NCBI GenBank assembly: GCA_022601255.1
Contig: JAHZIV010000047.1
Location: 1 to 63,826 of the forward strand
Reading direction: 5' to 3'
Length of the DNA: 63,826 nt
Source: Gammaproteobacteria bacterium
Lineage (GTDB): Bacteria; Pseudomonadota; Gammaproteobacteria; Coxiellales; Coxiellaceae
Shown here in pieces: positions 1-8,430 of the stretch (its first letter is position 1; each line of letters begins with the position of its first letter). A model generated the notes under the pieces. That model made no database searches. It was not told the origin of the DNA and saw only the letters and a program-made list of their open reading frames with translations. The position numbers and the translations under genes are program-made.

Positions 1-1
1 C

Positions 2-256
2 ATGACCACCTATATCTTACCGGTGCAATATTACGGTACGGATATTCGTGCAACAGGGCATGGCTTTGTTTCGGCATTTGCTAAATTTGGTGCTTGCTGC
101 GGTGCAATTTTTTTACCTGTTTTACAGGCTAGAGTTGGGATCTACTATATGGCAGCCATATTAGCACTAACATTGTTGTTGGGTTATGTGCTCTCTGCTT
201 TAATCTCTGAAAAGAAGGGGGGTGTGGTTGCGCAGGTATCTTTGGGGGCCCTTTGA
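2..256 (+). CDS. MFS transporter, C-terminal fragment
   Basis: Only the last 84 codons are inside the window; the gene starts upstream, so the first Met here is not the true start. Two hydrophobic segments are visible (about residues 24-42 and 47-68), separated by a short loop, and the stretch RATGHGFVSAFAKFGA resembles the region before transmembrane helix 11 of major facilitator superfamily carriers of the sugar or metabolite:proton type. The substrate cannot be read from this fragment. The stop lies 15 bases from the 3' end of the convergent tRNA gene. Confidence 0.7.
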   Translation: MTTYILPVQYYGTDIRATGHGFVSAFAKFGACCGAIFLPVLQARVGIYYMAAILALTLLLGYVLSALISEKKGGVVAQVSLGAL

Positions 257-271
257 TATGCTGGGGTAAAG

Positions 272-345
272 TGCCCTGGAGAGGATTCGAACCTCTGACC
301 TGTCCCTTAGGAGGGGACCACTCTATCCAGCTGAGCTACCAAGGC
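272..345 (-). tRNA. tRNA-Arg (anticodon CCU)
   Basis: The reverse complement folds as a full cloverleaf: a 7-bp acceptor stem (GCCTTGG with CCAGGGC, one G-T pair), a D arm GCTCAGCTGGATAGAGT, an anticodon stem GTCCC/GGGAC closing the loop CTCCTAA with anticodon CCT, and a T arm AGAGG TTCGAAT CCTCT. It reads AGG codons. The 3' CCA is not encoded, because the discriminator A is followed by CTT. No integrated element is seen beside it; the only integrase is 61 kb away. Confidence 0.95.
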
Positions 346-369
346 ATATTCATATAGTTTCGTTAAGAA

Positions 370-489
370 ATTTCCATCTATCTGCAATCTTGAACGAAAA
401 CTCTCGCTGCGCTGCTCATGTATTGCTGTATACATTGCGGCTGCTCGCTCGAATTTTCGCCCAATCTTGCATCATAGCTGAAAATTTAT
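370..489. repeat. imperfect palindromic intergenic repeat
   Basis: The 262-base gap between the tRNA and the efflux genes holds an imperfect palindrome centred near 425. The central hairpin is ATGTA-TTGCTG-TATACAT; it is flanked by GC-rich CTCGCTGCGCTGCTC and GCGGCTGCTCGCTCG segments, then by AACGAAAA and AATTTTCG, with CAATCTTG present on both sides in direct orientation. The rest of the gap has a small CAAAGG/CCTTTG hairpin near 507-528 and no gene. It looks like a dispersed hairpin repeat, but no second copy is in the window. Confidence 0.5.
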
Positions 490-619
490 AGAATTCAAAT
501 AAACCACAAAGGATATACATTTACCTTTGGGCTAATATTACATATGATCTGGTATTGCGATAGCTCCTAATGGTAGAATTGTATCATTAGTTTACTCATC
601 CAAAGGAGTGGAAATAGCG

Positions 620-1717
620 ATGAAACGCTGGACCCTTGTTATAATTTTGCTCATAGTAATCTTCGGTGGTGTTTTCGGCTGGGATTACGTGCGCAGTATT
701 TACACAAAAAGATTCTTCAAAAACTTCAAACCACCCCCAGTCACTATCTCTTCTACCCGTGTTAAATCTGAAATTTGGCATCCATCCCTATTTTCCATAG
801 GATCACTGGTGGCTATTAATGGGGTCAACGTTAATTCCCAGGTGCCAGGTCAAGTTATGAAGATATTATTTCAATCGGGTCAGTATGTTGAAAAAGATCA
901 ACCATTAGTACAGCTTGATGATTCCACTGATCAGCAAACGCTGCTTAACGATGAAGCACAATTAAAACTCGCGCAAGTAAATTTTGATCGCCAACAAGCG
1001 CTTTATACCAAAAGGGTAGCAGCTAAAAGTGCACTTGATGATGCTCGAGCAAAATTGGTTTCAGCCCAAGCTGCAGTCGCAAAAGCCAAAGTTGAAATTG
1101 GACACAAACTTATTCGAGCACCTTTTGCGGGTAAACTAGGCATCCGTGAAATCAATTTAGGGCAGTATATCCAGCCTGGTGATTCATTAGTGCCCCTGCA
1201 ATCACTGGACCCATTGTTGGTGGATTTTTCGTTACCGGAGCAGAATCTTAAGCAAGTAAAACCGGGAATGAAAGTTGTGCTTGAGATACAAGCATATCCT
1301 GATACGCCATTTGCAGGAAAAATCATGGCAATCACCTCGAAGGTGGATGTCAACACACGCAGTTTTATGGTTCGAGCCATTGTGCCAAACTCACACCATA
1401 AGCTCTATCCAGGTGTTTTCGCAAATGTTAGTGTGGTGCTGCCAGAGAGACACAATGTCATGTCAGTACCAGAAACCGCATTAACATACAGTCTTTATGG
1501 TGATACCGTCTACCTTATTCAAGAAAAGGGTAAAGATAAAAATGGTTCGCCAATACTTACCGTGGAGCAGGCTTTTGTTAAAGTTGGTAAGCGTGTAGGG
1601 AATAATGTAGAAATAAAACAAGGCCTCAAGGTGGGTGATAGCGTTGTAACCTCAGGTCAATTGAAATTATTACCAGGCAGTGAAGTAAAAGTTAACAATT
1701 CAGTGAAAATTAACTAA
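620..1717 (+). CDS. RND efflux periplasmic adaptor subunit
   Basis: A 365-residue membrane fusion protein linking an inner-membrane RND pump to an outer-membrane channel. An N-terminal membrane anchor (residues about 5-22) is followed by a biotinyl-lipoyl half (VNSQVPGQVMKILFQSGQYV), an alpha-helical hairpin (about 95-155), the second lipoyl half (HKLIRAPFAGKLGIREI) and beta-barrel domains. An in-frame GTG at 608 overlaps the AGGAG at 604-608, so I chose the ATG at 620, for which that AGGAG is the ribosome site. The stop overlaps the start of the pump gene by one base (TAATG), implying translational coupling. No outer-membrane factor gene follows, so a TolC homologue encoded elsewhere must serve. 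Substrate unknown. Confidence 0.92.
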   Translation: MKRWTLVIILLIVIFGGVFGWDYVRSIYTKRFFKNFKPPPVTISSTRVKSEIWHPSLFSIGSLVAINGVNVNSQVPGQVMKILFQSGQYVEKDQPLVQLDDSTDQQTLLNDEAQLKLAQVNFDRQQALYTKRVAAKSALDDARAKLVSAQAAVAKAKVEIGHKLIRAPFAGKLGIREINLGQYIQPGDSLVPLQSLDPLLVDFSLPEQNLKQVKPGMKVVLEIQAYPDTPFAGKIMAITSKVDVNTRSFMVRAIVPNSHHKLYPGVFANVSVVLPERHNVMSVPETALTYSLYGDTVYLIQEKGKDKNGSPILTVEQAFVKVGKRVGNNVEIKQGLKVGDSVVTSGQLKLLPGSEVKVNNSVKIN

Positions 1718-4700
1718 TGGCGCGGTTTACGGATACATACATTAGAGACCCTGTGCTTGCAGCTGTGTTAAGTCTCTTAATATTTGCCGTAGGACTGCGT
1801 TGCCTGATGGAACTCCCTGTACGTCAGTACCCTAAGATGGAAAATACCGTTATTACAATTAACACAAGCTACCCAGGTGCGTCAGCTAATTTAATGGAGG
1901 GCTTTATTACCTCGCCACTTGAAAAGTCAGTAGCAACAGCGGGTGGCATGGATTATCTAACATCACAAAGCGCCAAGGGCAGTAGCACCATCAGCGCCTA
2001 TATCAAACTTAATTACAATCCAAATGATGCATTCACCAATATATTAAGTAAAGTTTCGGAGGTCGAAGATAATTTACCAAAAGAGTCACAAAAGCCCATT
2101 ATTCATAAAAGTACCGGCTCAACTGTTTCGTTAATGTATATGAGTTTTGTAGATAAAAACATGAATTCCAGGCAGTTGACCGACTTCATTACACGCGTTG
2201 TACAGCCAAAAATATTAACTGCCAGTGGTGTCTCTCAGGCGCAAATTTTAGGTGGCAGTGACTTTGCGATGCGTATTTGGTTAGACCCGATTAAAATGGC
2301 AGCTTATGACGTTTCAGCAGAAAATGTAACTGATGCCCTTACTTTAAATAATTTTCAATCCGCAGCAGGAAACACCAAGGGTGAGTATACGGCTGTTTCA
2401 ATGGATGCTAAAACAAATTTACAATCTGAAGAAGGCTTTAAAAATTTGGTAATAAGGCACGGCAAAAACGGTGCACTTGTTAGGCTGAAAGATGTTGCAA
2501 ACGTTGAGCTGGGCGCAGATACGTATGACCAATCTGTCTACTTAAATGGTAAGAAGGCGGTGTTTATTGGTGTTGATGCCACACCAAATGCTAATCCGCT
2601 CACTACAATTACAGGTGTAAAAAATCTTTTGCCAGAAATTGAAGCTGGCTATCCTAAAGGGATGAAGTCAAAGATTGTTTATGACGCAACAAAATATATT
2701 CGAGCATCAATTCATGAGGTTTTGCGAACTATCATCGAAGCTACTGTTATTGTAGTGCTAGTTATTTTCCTCTTTTTAGGCTCATTGCGTACGGTATTAA
2801 TTCCGGTGATCGCAATACCTTTGTCATTAATTGGCGTTGCCATCTTTATGTTAGCGCTTGGTTATTCATATAATTTATTAACATTGTTAGCTTTAGTGCT
2901 GGCTATTGGCATGGTGGTGGATGATGCAATCGTTGTGGTTGAAAATGTTTGTCGTCATATTGATGAGGGCTTAGGTGGGTTCGATGCTGCTATTAGAGGT
3001 GCGCGTGAGATTGCCACACCAGTTATCTCGATGACGATTACTTTGGCAGCGGTGTATGCACCCATTGGATTTATGGGTGGCATCACAGGGGCGCTTTTTA
3101 CAGAATTTGCATTTACATTAGCGTCTGCTGTGATTGTTTCGGGTGTTATCGCACTGACCTTGTCCCCGATGCTTTGCTCTAGGATGTTAAATCAAGATTA
3201 CTCTAAGAAGCGTTTCGTGCGTTTTGTTGATCATATGTTTGAGCGTATCAAGAATCGATATGGCAAAATGTTACATGGCGCCCTCAACCATCAGGGACCA
3301 ACGATACTATTAGCTTTTGTGGTCTTTGTAAGCTGCGCGTTCTTATATGTCAATACACAGAAAGAACTGGCACCAACGGAAGATCAGGGTGCGCTTTTTG
3401 TAATGGGGACAGCGCCGCAATATGCTAATATTGACTATGTCAACAAATTTTCATTGGAAATCAATAAAGCCTATAAGAGTTACCATTCATTGGAAAACTT
3501 TTTTGTTATTAATAACCCTACTTCATTAATTAGTGCGATTATCTTAAAACCATGGGATGAGCGTAAAATGAGTCAGGACCAAGTTCTACAAACATTGCAG
3601 CCTAAGCTTAATAATATTGCTGGCCTGCAATTACAGGCATTTCCATTGCCGTCACTACCTGTTGATAGTGGTGGAATGCCAATTCAGTTTGAGATTACAT
3701 CGACCATGCCATTTAAGGTGCTATATCCATTAGCGGAAAAATTATTGGTGAAAGCAAGAAATAGTGGTTTATTTATGTATGTTAGCACCGGACTTAAATA
3801 TAATAAACTCATTGCAACATATGACATCAATAGAAACCTGGCTGGTCAAATGGGCATTTCCATGAGAGGAATTGCCAGTGCAATGGCTACAGCTTTGGGT
3901 GGTAATTATGTTAATCGGTTTGGCATGGCTGGGCGAAGTTATAAGGTCATTCCACAAGTGATGCGCAAATACCGTCAAAATCCAGAACAGCTGGATAATC
4001 TATATCTAAAAACCGGATCAAACAAGATGGTGCCACTTTCAACGATTGCATCGCTTCAATATAGTATTGAACCTAACTCACTATTCCACTTCCAACAGCT
4101 TAATGCAATAACGTTACAAGGGTCTATGGTGAAGGGAAAATCACTCGATACTGGGCTGGTGTATTTAAAAGATTTAGCGAACAGAATGCTCCCAAGCGGG
4201 GTGGGGTACGACTATGGCGGGCAATCACGTCGTTATATCGAAGAAGGTGATGTCATGCTGACGACTTTTTTCTTTTCAATTATTATTATATTCCTAGTGT
4301 TATCCGCTCAGTTCGAAAGTTTCCGTGACTCCCTGGTGATTTTGATTAGCGTACCTATGGCAGTGTGTGGCGCATTAATACCGCTTAATGCAGGACTTGC
4401 AACCATTAATATTTACACACAAATCGGCATGTTAACTTTAATTGGACTTATTTCAAAGAACAGTATTCTGATCGTTGAGTTTGCAAAACAACTGCGTAAA
4501 TCAAAAGAGATGAATCGAATGGATGCTGTTTTTGAGTCATCTACAATTCGCTTAAGGCCGATATTAATGACAACAGTTTGCTTGATTTTTGGCGTGCTAC
4601 CACTCTTGCTTGCATCAGGTGCAGGTGCAGTAAGTCGTTTTGATATTGGTTTGGTTCTTTCCTCTGGTATGCTGATTGGAACACTTTTCACCTTATTTGT

Positions 4701-4806
4701 CGTGCCAACGATGTACACGCTTAAAACGAGTAAGCTGCTACTTTTTATTGCTAGTGTTGGTGTGACCGTATTTGTTATTTACGATATAGTCTATAAAATT
4801 TTGTAG
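1717..4806 (+). CDS. RND multidrug efflux pump permease (HAE1 family)
   Basis: At 1029 residues it has the usual length for AcrB/MexB-type proton-driven inner-membrane pumps that form trimers with the adjacent adaptor. TM1 lies near the N terminus (VLSLLIFAVGL), the TM4 proton-relay aspartates are in MVVDDAIVVVENV, and the TM10 lysine is in LIGLISKNSILIVEFAKQL. Two large periplasmic loops separate TM1/TM2 and TM7/TM8. All relay residues are present, so it should be active. It is translationally coupled to the upstream adaptor gene. The loops resemble MexK/VexK-like pumps more than AcrB, but that assignment is uncertain without alignment. Confidence 0.95.
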   Translation: MARFTDTYIRDPVLAAVLSLLIFAVGLRCLMELPVRQYPKMENTVITINTSYPGASANLMEGFITSPLEKSVATAGGMDYLTSQSAKGSSTISAYIKLNYNPNDAFTNILSKVSEVEDNLPKESQKPIIHKSTGSTVSLMYMSFVDKNMNSRQLTDFITRVVQPKILTASGVSQAQILGGSDFAMRIWLDPIKMAAYDVSAENVTDALTLNNFQSAAGNTKGEYTAVSMDAKTNLQSEEGFKNLVIRHGKNGALVRLKDVANVELGADTYDQSVYLNGKKAVFIGVDATPNANPLTTITGVKNLLPEIEAGYPKGMKSKIVYDATKYIRASIHEVLRTIIEATVIVVLVIFLFLGSLRTVLIPVIAIPLSLIGVAIFMLALGYSYNLLTLLALVLAIGMVVDDAIVVVENVCRHIDEGLGGFDAAIRGAREIATPVISMTITLAAVYAPIGFMGGITGALFTEFAFTLASAVIVSGVIALTLSPMLCSRMLNQDYSKKRFVRFVDHMFERIKNRYGKMLHGALNHQGPTILLAFVVFVSCAFLYVNTQKELAPTEDQGALFVMGTAPQYANIDYVNKFSLEINKAYKSYHSLENFFVINNPTSLISAIILKPWDERKMSQDQVLQTLQPKLNNIAGLQLQAFPLPSLPVDSGGMPIQFEITSTMPFKVLYPLAEKLLVKARNSGLFMYVSTGLKYNKLIATYDINRNLAGQMGISMRGIASAMATALGGNYVNRFGMAGRSYKVIPQVMRKYRQNPEQLDNLYLKTGSNKMVPLSTIASLQYSIEPNSLFHFQQLNAITLQGSMVKGKSLDTGLVYLKDLANRMLPSGVGYDYGGQSRRYIEEGDVMLTTFFFSIIIIFLVLSAQFESFRDSLVILISVPMAVCGALIPLNAGLATINIYTQIGMLTLIGLISKNSILIVEFAKQLRKSKEMNRMDAVFESSTIRLRPILMTTVCLIFGVLPLLLASGAGAVSRFDIGLVLSSGMLIGTLFTLFVVPTMYTLKTSKLLLFIASVGVTVFVIYDIVYKIL

Positions 4807-4818
4807 AGAATTTTTTTA

Positions 4819-5583
4819 ATGTTAAAATGGCCTCCGCCTTATACAATTCGTTTTAGTAAACGCGCAAAATATTTAAAGTTACATATCGATGAACGTGATG
4901 GCTTGCTATTAGTTTTGCCTCAATCAGTGTCAAAGAAAGCGGCACTTCGTTTTCTTAACTCAAAGCGGAGTTGGGTTGAAAAGCATGCAGACTTACTTAC
5001 TCCGAAGCCTGTAATCCCAGTCACTATTAAATTACCTGAAATCATTAAACTTGATTTATTGCAACGGTGTTGGCAAGTACAATATGAACCGTTATCTCAA
5101 ATAACATCAAAACCCCGAATACTACAACGCGGCGACCGCCTCATTGTAAAACACCAGAATGATCAAGGTAGGGTGGTTTTACTTCTAAAAGCCTGGCTAA
5201 AGCGTTTAGCAAAACAACACTTAACGGAGTTGATTCGTCAAGTAAGTGCTGAAACAGGGCTCCGTTATAATCGACTGTCATTTCGACATCAGAAAACTTT
5301 ATGGGCAAGTTGTTCGTTTCGTGCAAATATCAGTTTAAATATTAAGCTATTATTTATGTCGTTAAAATATACACGCTATGTTATGATACACGAGCTGTGC
5401 CATACAGTGCATATGAATCATTCAAGACAATTCTGGCACTTGGTCAGCCAACATGAGCCCCATTATTTGCAACTGGATAAGGAGATAAACAATGTACAGA
5501 ATACTGTTCCGAGCTGGTATGATGCTAGCGGTCTTGTCATTGCTGACAGCTTGCCACAGCAAGAGCGAGAATGTCACACTTAA
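4819..5583 (+). CDS. YgjP-type zinc metal-dependent hydrolase (DUF45)
   Basis: A 254-residue member of the YgjP/DUF45 family, related to SprT-like zinc metallopeptidases; E. coli YgjP has been annotated as a UTP pyrophosphatase. The family signature WASCS (about residue 162-166) and the metal-binding HELCHTVHMNH (His191, His195, plus a downstream His) are intact. It starts 12 bases after the pump gene and is probably co-transcribed. Its last about 30 codons run past the usual family end and overlap the next gene by 92 bases, so the tail after DKEINN is likely dispensable or the true reading of this region belongs to the lipoprotein. Confidence 0.85.
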   Translation: MLKWPPPYTIRFSKRAKYLKLHIDERDGLLLVLPQSVSKKAALRFLNSKRSWVEKHADLLTPKPVIPVTIKLPEIIKLDLLQRCWQVQYEPLSQITSKPRILQRGDRLIVKHQNDQGRVVLLLKAWLKRLAKQHLTELIRQVSAETGLRYNRLSFRHQKTLWASCSFRANISLNIKLLFMSLKYTRYVMIHELCHTVHMNHSRQFWHLVSQHEPHYLQLDKEINNVQNTVPSWYDASGLVIADSLPQQERECHT

Positions 5584-5911
5584 ACCAAAAGCCGCCGCCA
5601 TTTTCATTATCAGTAATGTATCAACACAGCCTATTTTATTGGATCATGTCAGAGGTGCGAATCCGGGTGTTGGTGCAGGCTGGGAGTCTAGGCTCTTACC
5701 AGGGAATTACTCTGCCTTATTGGTGAGTCATAAGGGTTTTGAGTTAAGTTGTAAACCGCTATCCTGTTTGAATGCGGTAAGCATAAAAGAAAAACCGCTA
5801 AAGTTAGATAGGGGCGAGAACTATTGGGTTGCTGAAGATAAATCTTGTCATAACCTAATAAAGAAAATTAGAAAAAGAGGCTTTAAGATTAAAAAGGTTT
5901 GCACTGCATAA
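5492..5911 (+). CDS. small predicted lipoprotein
   Basis: A 139-residue protein with a short charged N terminus, a hydrophobic core and the lipobox LLTAC (Cys21), so it should be lipidated and anchored in the outer or inner membrane. A good ribosome site (AAGGAG, about 7 bases upstream) supports the ATG at 5492 even though this puts the first 92 bases inside the end of the upstream gene. The mature part carries four further cysteines and a basic C-terminal stretch (KKIRKRGFKIKK). I do not recognise the family. It abuts the next glycosyltransferase gene with no gap. Confidence 0.75.
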   Translation: MYRILFRAGMMLAVLSLLTACHSKSENVTLKPKAAAIFIISNVSTQPILLDHVRGANPGVGAGWESRLLPGNYSALLVSHKGFELSCKPLSCLNAVSIKEKPLKLDRGENYWVAEDKSCHNLIKKIRKRGFKIKKVCTA

Positions 5912-6652
5912 ATGAATTCAATTTCTGTTATTATCATTACCCGTAATGAAGCGCATGATATTGTGCGTTGTTTAAAGTCCGTTTCTTTTGCTGATGAGAT
6001 CATTGTGTTAGATTCAGGGAGCACTGATGATACGGTGGCGCTCGCACAACAATATACACCCCATGTTTTCAGTACGGACTGGCCAGGATATGGTATTCAA
6101 AAACAACGTGCGCTAGACAAGGCAACCGGGGACTGGGTGATATCACTGGATGCAGATGAAGTGGTGAGCGAAGCGCTTGCAAACAAAATTAAATTATTAA
6201 AAAATGATGCAGAGTTCGATGCTTATAAAATTCATTATGAGTCTTATTTTCTCGGTAAAAAAGTTCGTTTTGGCCCGAATAAAAATGAATATCACTTGCG
6301 ATTAGCGCGCCGTAACAAGGTCCACTTCAGTCAAGATAGTGTTCATGAGGGCATGAAAGTATCCGGTCCTGCTGGGATTATTCGAGAATCAATTTTGCAT
6401 TACTCTTATAGAAATCTAGAGGAAGTTAATGCTAAAATTAAAACCTATTCATTGGATGGCGCCAATAAACTATTAAGCAAGGGACGTTCAGCCAACTTCT
6501 TGACAGTGCTGGTACATTCAGGTTGGGCATTCTTAAAAAATTATGTGTTGTTGTTAGGCTTTCTAGATGGGTTGGCAGGGTACAAAGTCGCCCGCATGAA
6601 GGCAACTGAATGCTACCAACGATACACACGTTTAATGATATTAAGTAAATGA
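5912..6652 (+). CDS. WaaE/KdtX-like family 2 glycosyltransferase
   Basis: A 246-residue GT-A fold glycosyltransferase of the type that adds a hexose to the lipopolysaccharide inner core. Visible motifs: SVIIITRNEAHDI at the N terminus, VLDSGSTDDT (nucleotide-sugar binding), and the metal-binding LDADE at about residue 77-81; the family-typical HEG occurs at VHEGMKV. It contains no signal peptide and works on the cytoplasmic face. It overlaps the next gene, a polysaccharide deacetylase, by four bases (ATGA), suggesting one surface-sugar operon. The exact acceptor sugar cannot be inferred. Confidence 0.85.
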   Translation: MNSISVIIITRNEAHDIVRCLKSVSFADEIIVLDSGSTDDTVALAQQYTPHVFSTDWPGYGIQKQRALDKATGDWVISLDADEVVSEALANKIKLLKNDAEFDAYKIHYESYFLGKKVRFGPNKNEYHLRLARRNKVHFSQDSVHEGMKVSGPAGIIRESILHYSYRNLEEVNAKIKTYSLDGANKLLSKGRSANFLTVLVHSGWAFLKNYVLLLGFLDGLAGYKVARMKATECYQRYTRLMILSK

Positions 6653-7377
6653 TAATCGCATTAATGTATCACAAAGTTTTGAGTGCTGATGGTTCTGCAG
6701 AACTGTTTAGAAAACATATTGACTACCTCGCAAATTGTTATCCGTTCAGTAGTCCTGGAGATAGATGTGCGAGCGGCAATAATATTTGTCTGATCTTTGA
6801 CGATGCTTATATTGATTTTTATCATGTTGTCTATCCTTTATTACAACAATATCAAATTCCTGCCGTCGTAGCAGTTTCTGCAGGTGCAATTTTAGAAAAG
6901 TCTAATATGGACATATCACAGCGGTTAGCGCTATTGAACAGTAACCAGCTGCATCATGAAAGTAGTTATGACAGTAATGTTTTTTGTGATTGGCAGGAGC
7001 TTCATGAGATGACGCAGTCAGGATTGGTGCAGGCAGCTTCTCACGGCTATCATCATGCTAATCTGGCTGAAACGGGTAATTGTGAACGAGAAATTATTTT
7101 ATCAAAAACACTTATTGAGGCCAAACTGGATAAGCCTGTGTTAAGCTATGTTTATCCATATGGTAGAACTAATGCTGCTGTCCAGAAATTTGTTTCGCAG
7201 CATTATCGTTTTGCCTTTAGGATTGGCGCTGCGTTGAATCGTAATTGGGAGCATCCAAATGGACTTTATTACCGTTTTGATGCAGATCCACTATGGATGA
7301 ATAGCAAGAAGATATCAAAAAAAATGATTCTTAGGGGTTATTTTAAATATTTGTTGAATCTTGCACGGAAAAAATGA
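6649..7377 (+). CDS. polysaccharide deacetylase family protein (NodB fold)
   Basis: A 242-residue carbohydrate esterase 4-type protein predicted to remove N- or O-acyl groups from a polysaccharide. NodB motif 1 appears as LIFDDAY (Asp-Asp metal/base pair; the usual Gly is Ala), motif 2 as SHGYHHAN (metal-binding His pair) and motif 3 as YPYGR. There is no signal peptide, so it may act on lipid-linked or LPS-type sugar on the cytoplasmic side, in line with its position between two LPS-type glycosyltransferases. Its start overlaps the upstream stop by four bases. Confidence 0.82.
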   Translation: MIIALMYHKVLSADGSAELFRKHIDYLANCYPFSSPGDRCASGNNICLIFDDAYIDFYHVVYPLLQQYQIPAVVAVSAGAILEKSNMDISQRLALLNSNQLHHESSYDSNVFCDWQELHEMTQSGLVQAASHGYHHANLAETGNCEREIILSKTLIEAKLDKPVLSYVYPYGRTNAAVQKFVSQHYRFAFRIGAALNRNWEHPNGLYYRFDADPLWMNSKKISKKMILRGYFKYLLNLARKK

Positions 7378-7379
7378 AA

Positions 7380-7395
7380 TTTAATATTTTCTTAA
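7380..7395 (+). promoter_or_regulatory. PmrA-box-like tandem repeat
   Basis: TTTAA-TA-TT-TT-CTTAA: two half sites 11 bases apart with the central TT, matching the PmrA consensus reported for Legionella (cTTAATatT in tandem) and Coxiella (CTTAA-N2-TT-N2-CTTAA). A CATATT hexamer starting 24 bases after the second half site could be the -10. It lies 58 bases before the start of the gene at 7453. Confidence 0.55.
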
Positions 7396-7452
7396 TATGA
7401 TTGATTTATCATTGCCCAACATATTTATTTATTTTTTTTGGAGGGTTATTGT

Positions 7453-8352
7453 ATGCCAATAGATAGTAAAGCGCTATTTGAGCTGATGGGTAAGCTTAAT
7501 GATGCGAAGTCTCTCGAGGACTTTAATGAAGGCGATTTTTTGCTTTTCTTACGCCTTAATCCACAACAAGCAATAAAGTTAGCTTCAGGCGAGCCAGAAC
7601 AGCTTAAGCGACTGATTCAGTCGAAAGAAAGTTTCTACCAGGCAGTGGGATATATTTCTGAGTATGTAAAGTCACTAAACCAAACGTTGGGTCCGTATAT
7701 CGATGAAAAAAGAGAAAACGGAAAGTCAATATACTTTACCAATGATATTCAGAGTCAACCCTCCTATAGTTATGGTGATGGCAGTATAGACGATGTCTTG
7801 CAATATTTAGAAATAGACATATTAGAGGAATATATTACAATGAACTTGTTTGCTGAAATGCTCCCTGAAGTAGTTGGTTTTTTTAAATCAACGGATGATT
7901 TTATGGAGTTTTTTATAAGTTCTGCTGACAGGGGTTGCTATGATGTTGCGAATAAAATTGCGTTAAGTTTTGTGGACACATATTCGCCTTTTCTTTGCAA
8001 TGCCGAAATAATTCTTCAGTTTTCAGAGCTAAATCGTTTCGAAGTTGTAGACGCATTAATCTCCAGAACAAAACCTGGAGAAGCGGCAAAGCTATTTAAT
8101 GCTGAACAATACGCTAGACTTAAAAAAATGCAAAACGGAACTTTCGCGAGAATGTTAAGAGAATCTGCGCCTAAAATAATTAAAAGATTGGAAGATGAGG
8201 CGACAAGTTCCCATGAGCTTTCTGAGCTTTTCCCGCGGGCGCCAGAAGCAATGGCAGCGGAAGCAAAAGCAGGCGCAAAAGCGGAAGAAGCACCTGCAGA
8301 GGCCGCAGAAACACCTACAGACCCAGCTGTTAAAAAAGGTTTGGGCTGCTGA
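7453..8352 (+). CDS. lineage-specific protein, candidate secreted effector
   Basis: A 299-residue protein with no family I recognise. The ATG at 7453 is preceded by GGAGGG at seven bases; an in-frame TTG at 7438 overlaps that site and is rejected. The body looks all-alpha, possibly helical repeats (leucine-rich stretches at about 95-215). The last 45 residues are low-complexity Ala/Glu/Pro (AEEAPAEAAETPT) ending in KKGLGC. A glutamate-rich C-terminal tail is a known feature of Dot/Icm substrates, and a PmrA-like box lies upstream, so an effector role is an inference. It separates two LPS-type genes, which fits insertion into a housekeeping operon. Confidence 0.7.
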   Translation: MPIDSKALFELMGKLNDAKSLEDFNEGDFLLFLRLNPQQAIKLASGEPEQLKRLIQSKESFYQAVGYISEYVKSLNQTLGPYIDEKRENGKSIYFTNDIQSQPSYSYGDGSIDDVLQYLEIDILEEYITMNLFAEMLPEVVGFFKSTDDFMEFFISSADRGCYDVANKIALSFVDTYSPFLCNAEIILQFSELNRFEVVDALISRTKPGEAAKLFNAEQYARLKKMQNGTFARMLRESAPKIIKRLEDEATSSHELSELFPRAPEAMAAEAKAGAKAEEAPAEAAETPTDPAVKKGLGC

Positions 8353-8430
8353 TGGTGAAATGTACCTGGCATTGATATTCCTTTTATAAGGTAATATACT
8401 GCTCTGCCTCGAGTGGACCCAGAGTCAATC

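Noticed and set aside
1003-1380. CRISPR or tandem-repeat arrays anywhere in the window
   Set aside because: No regularly spaced repeats were found; only dispersed palindromes and a short Gln/Pro-coding repeat at the csiV end.
8326-8349. Terminal Cys of the 7453 protein as a lipidation site
   Set aside because: The end is GLGC; a CaaX box needs Cys fourth from the end and Rab-type CC/CXC is not present.
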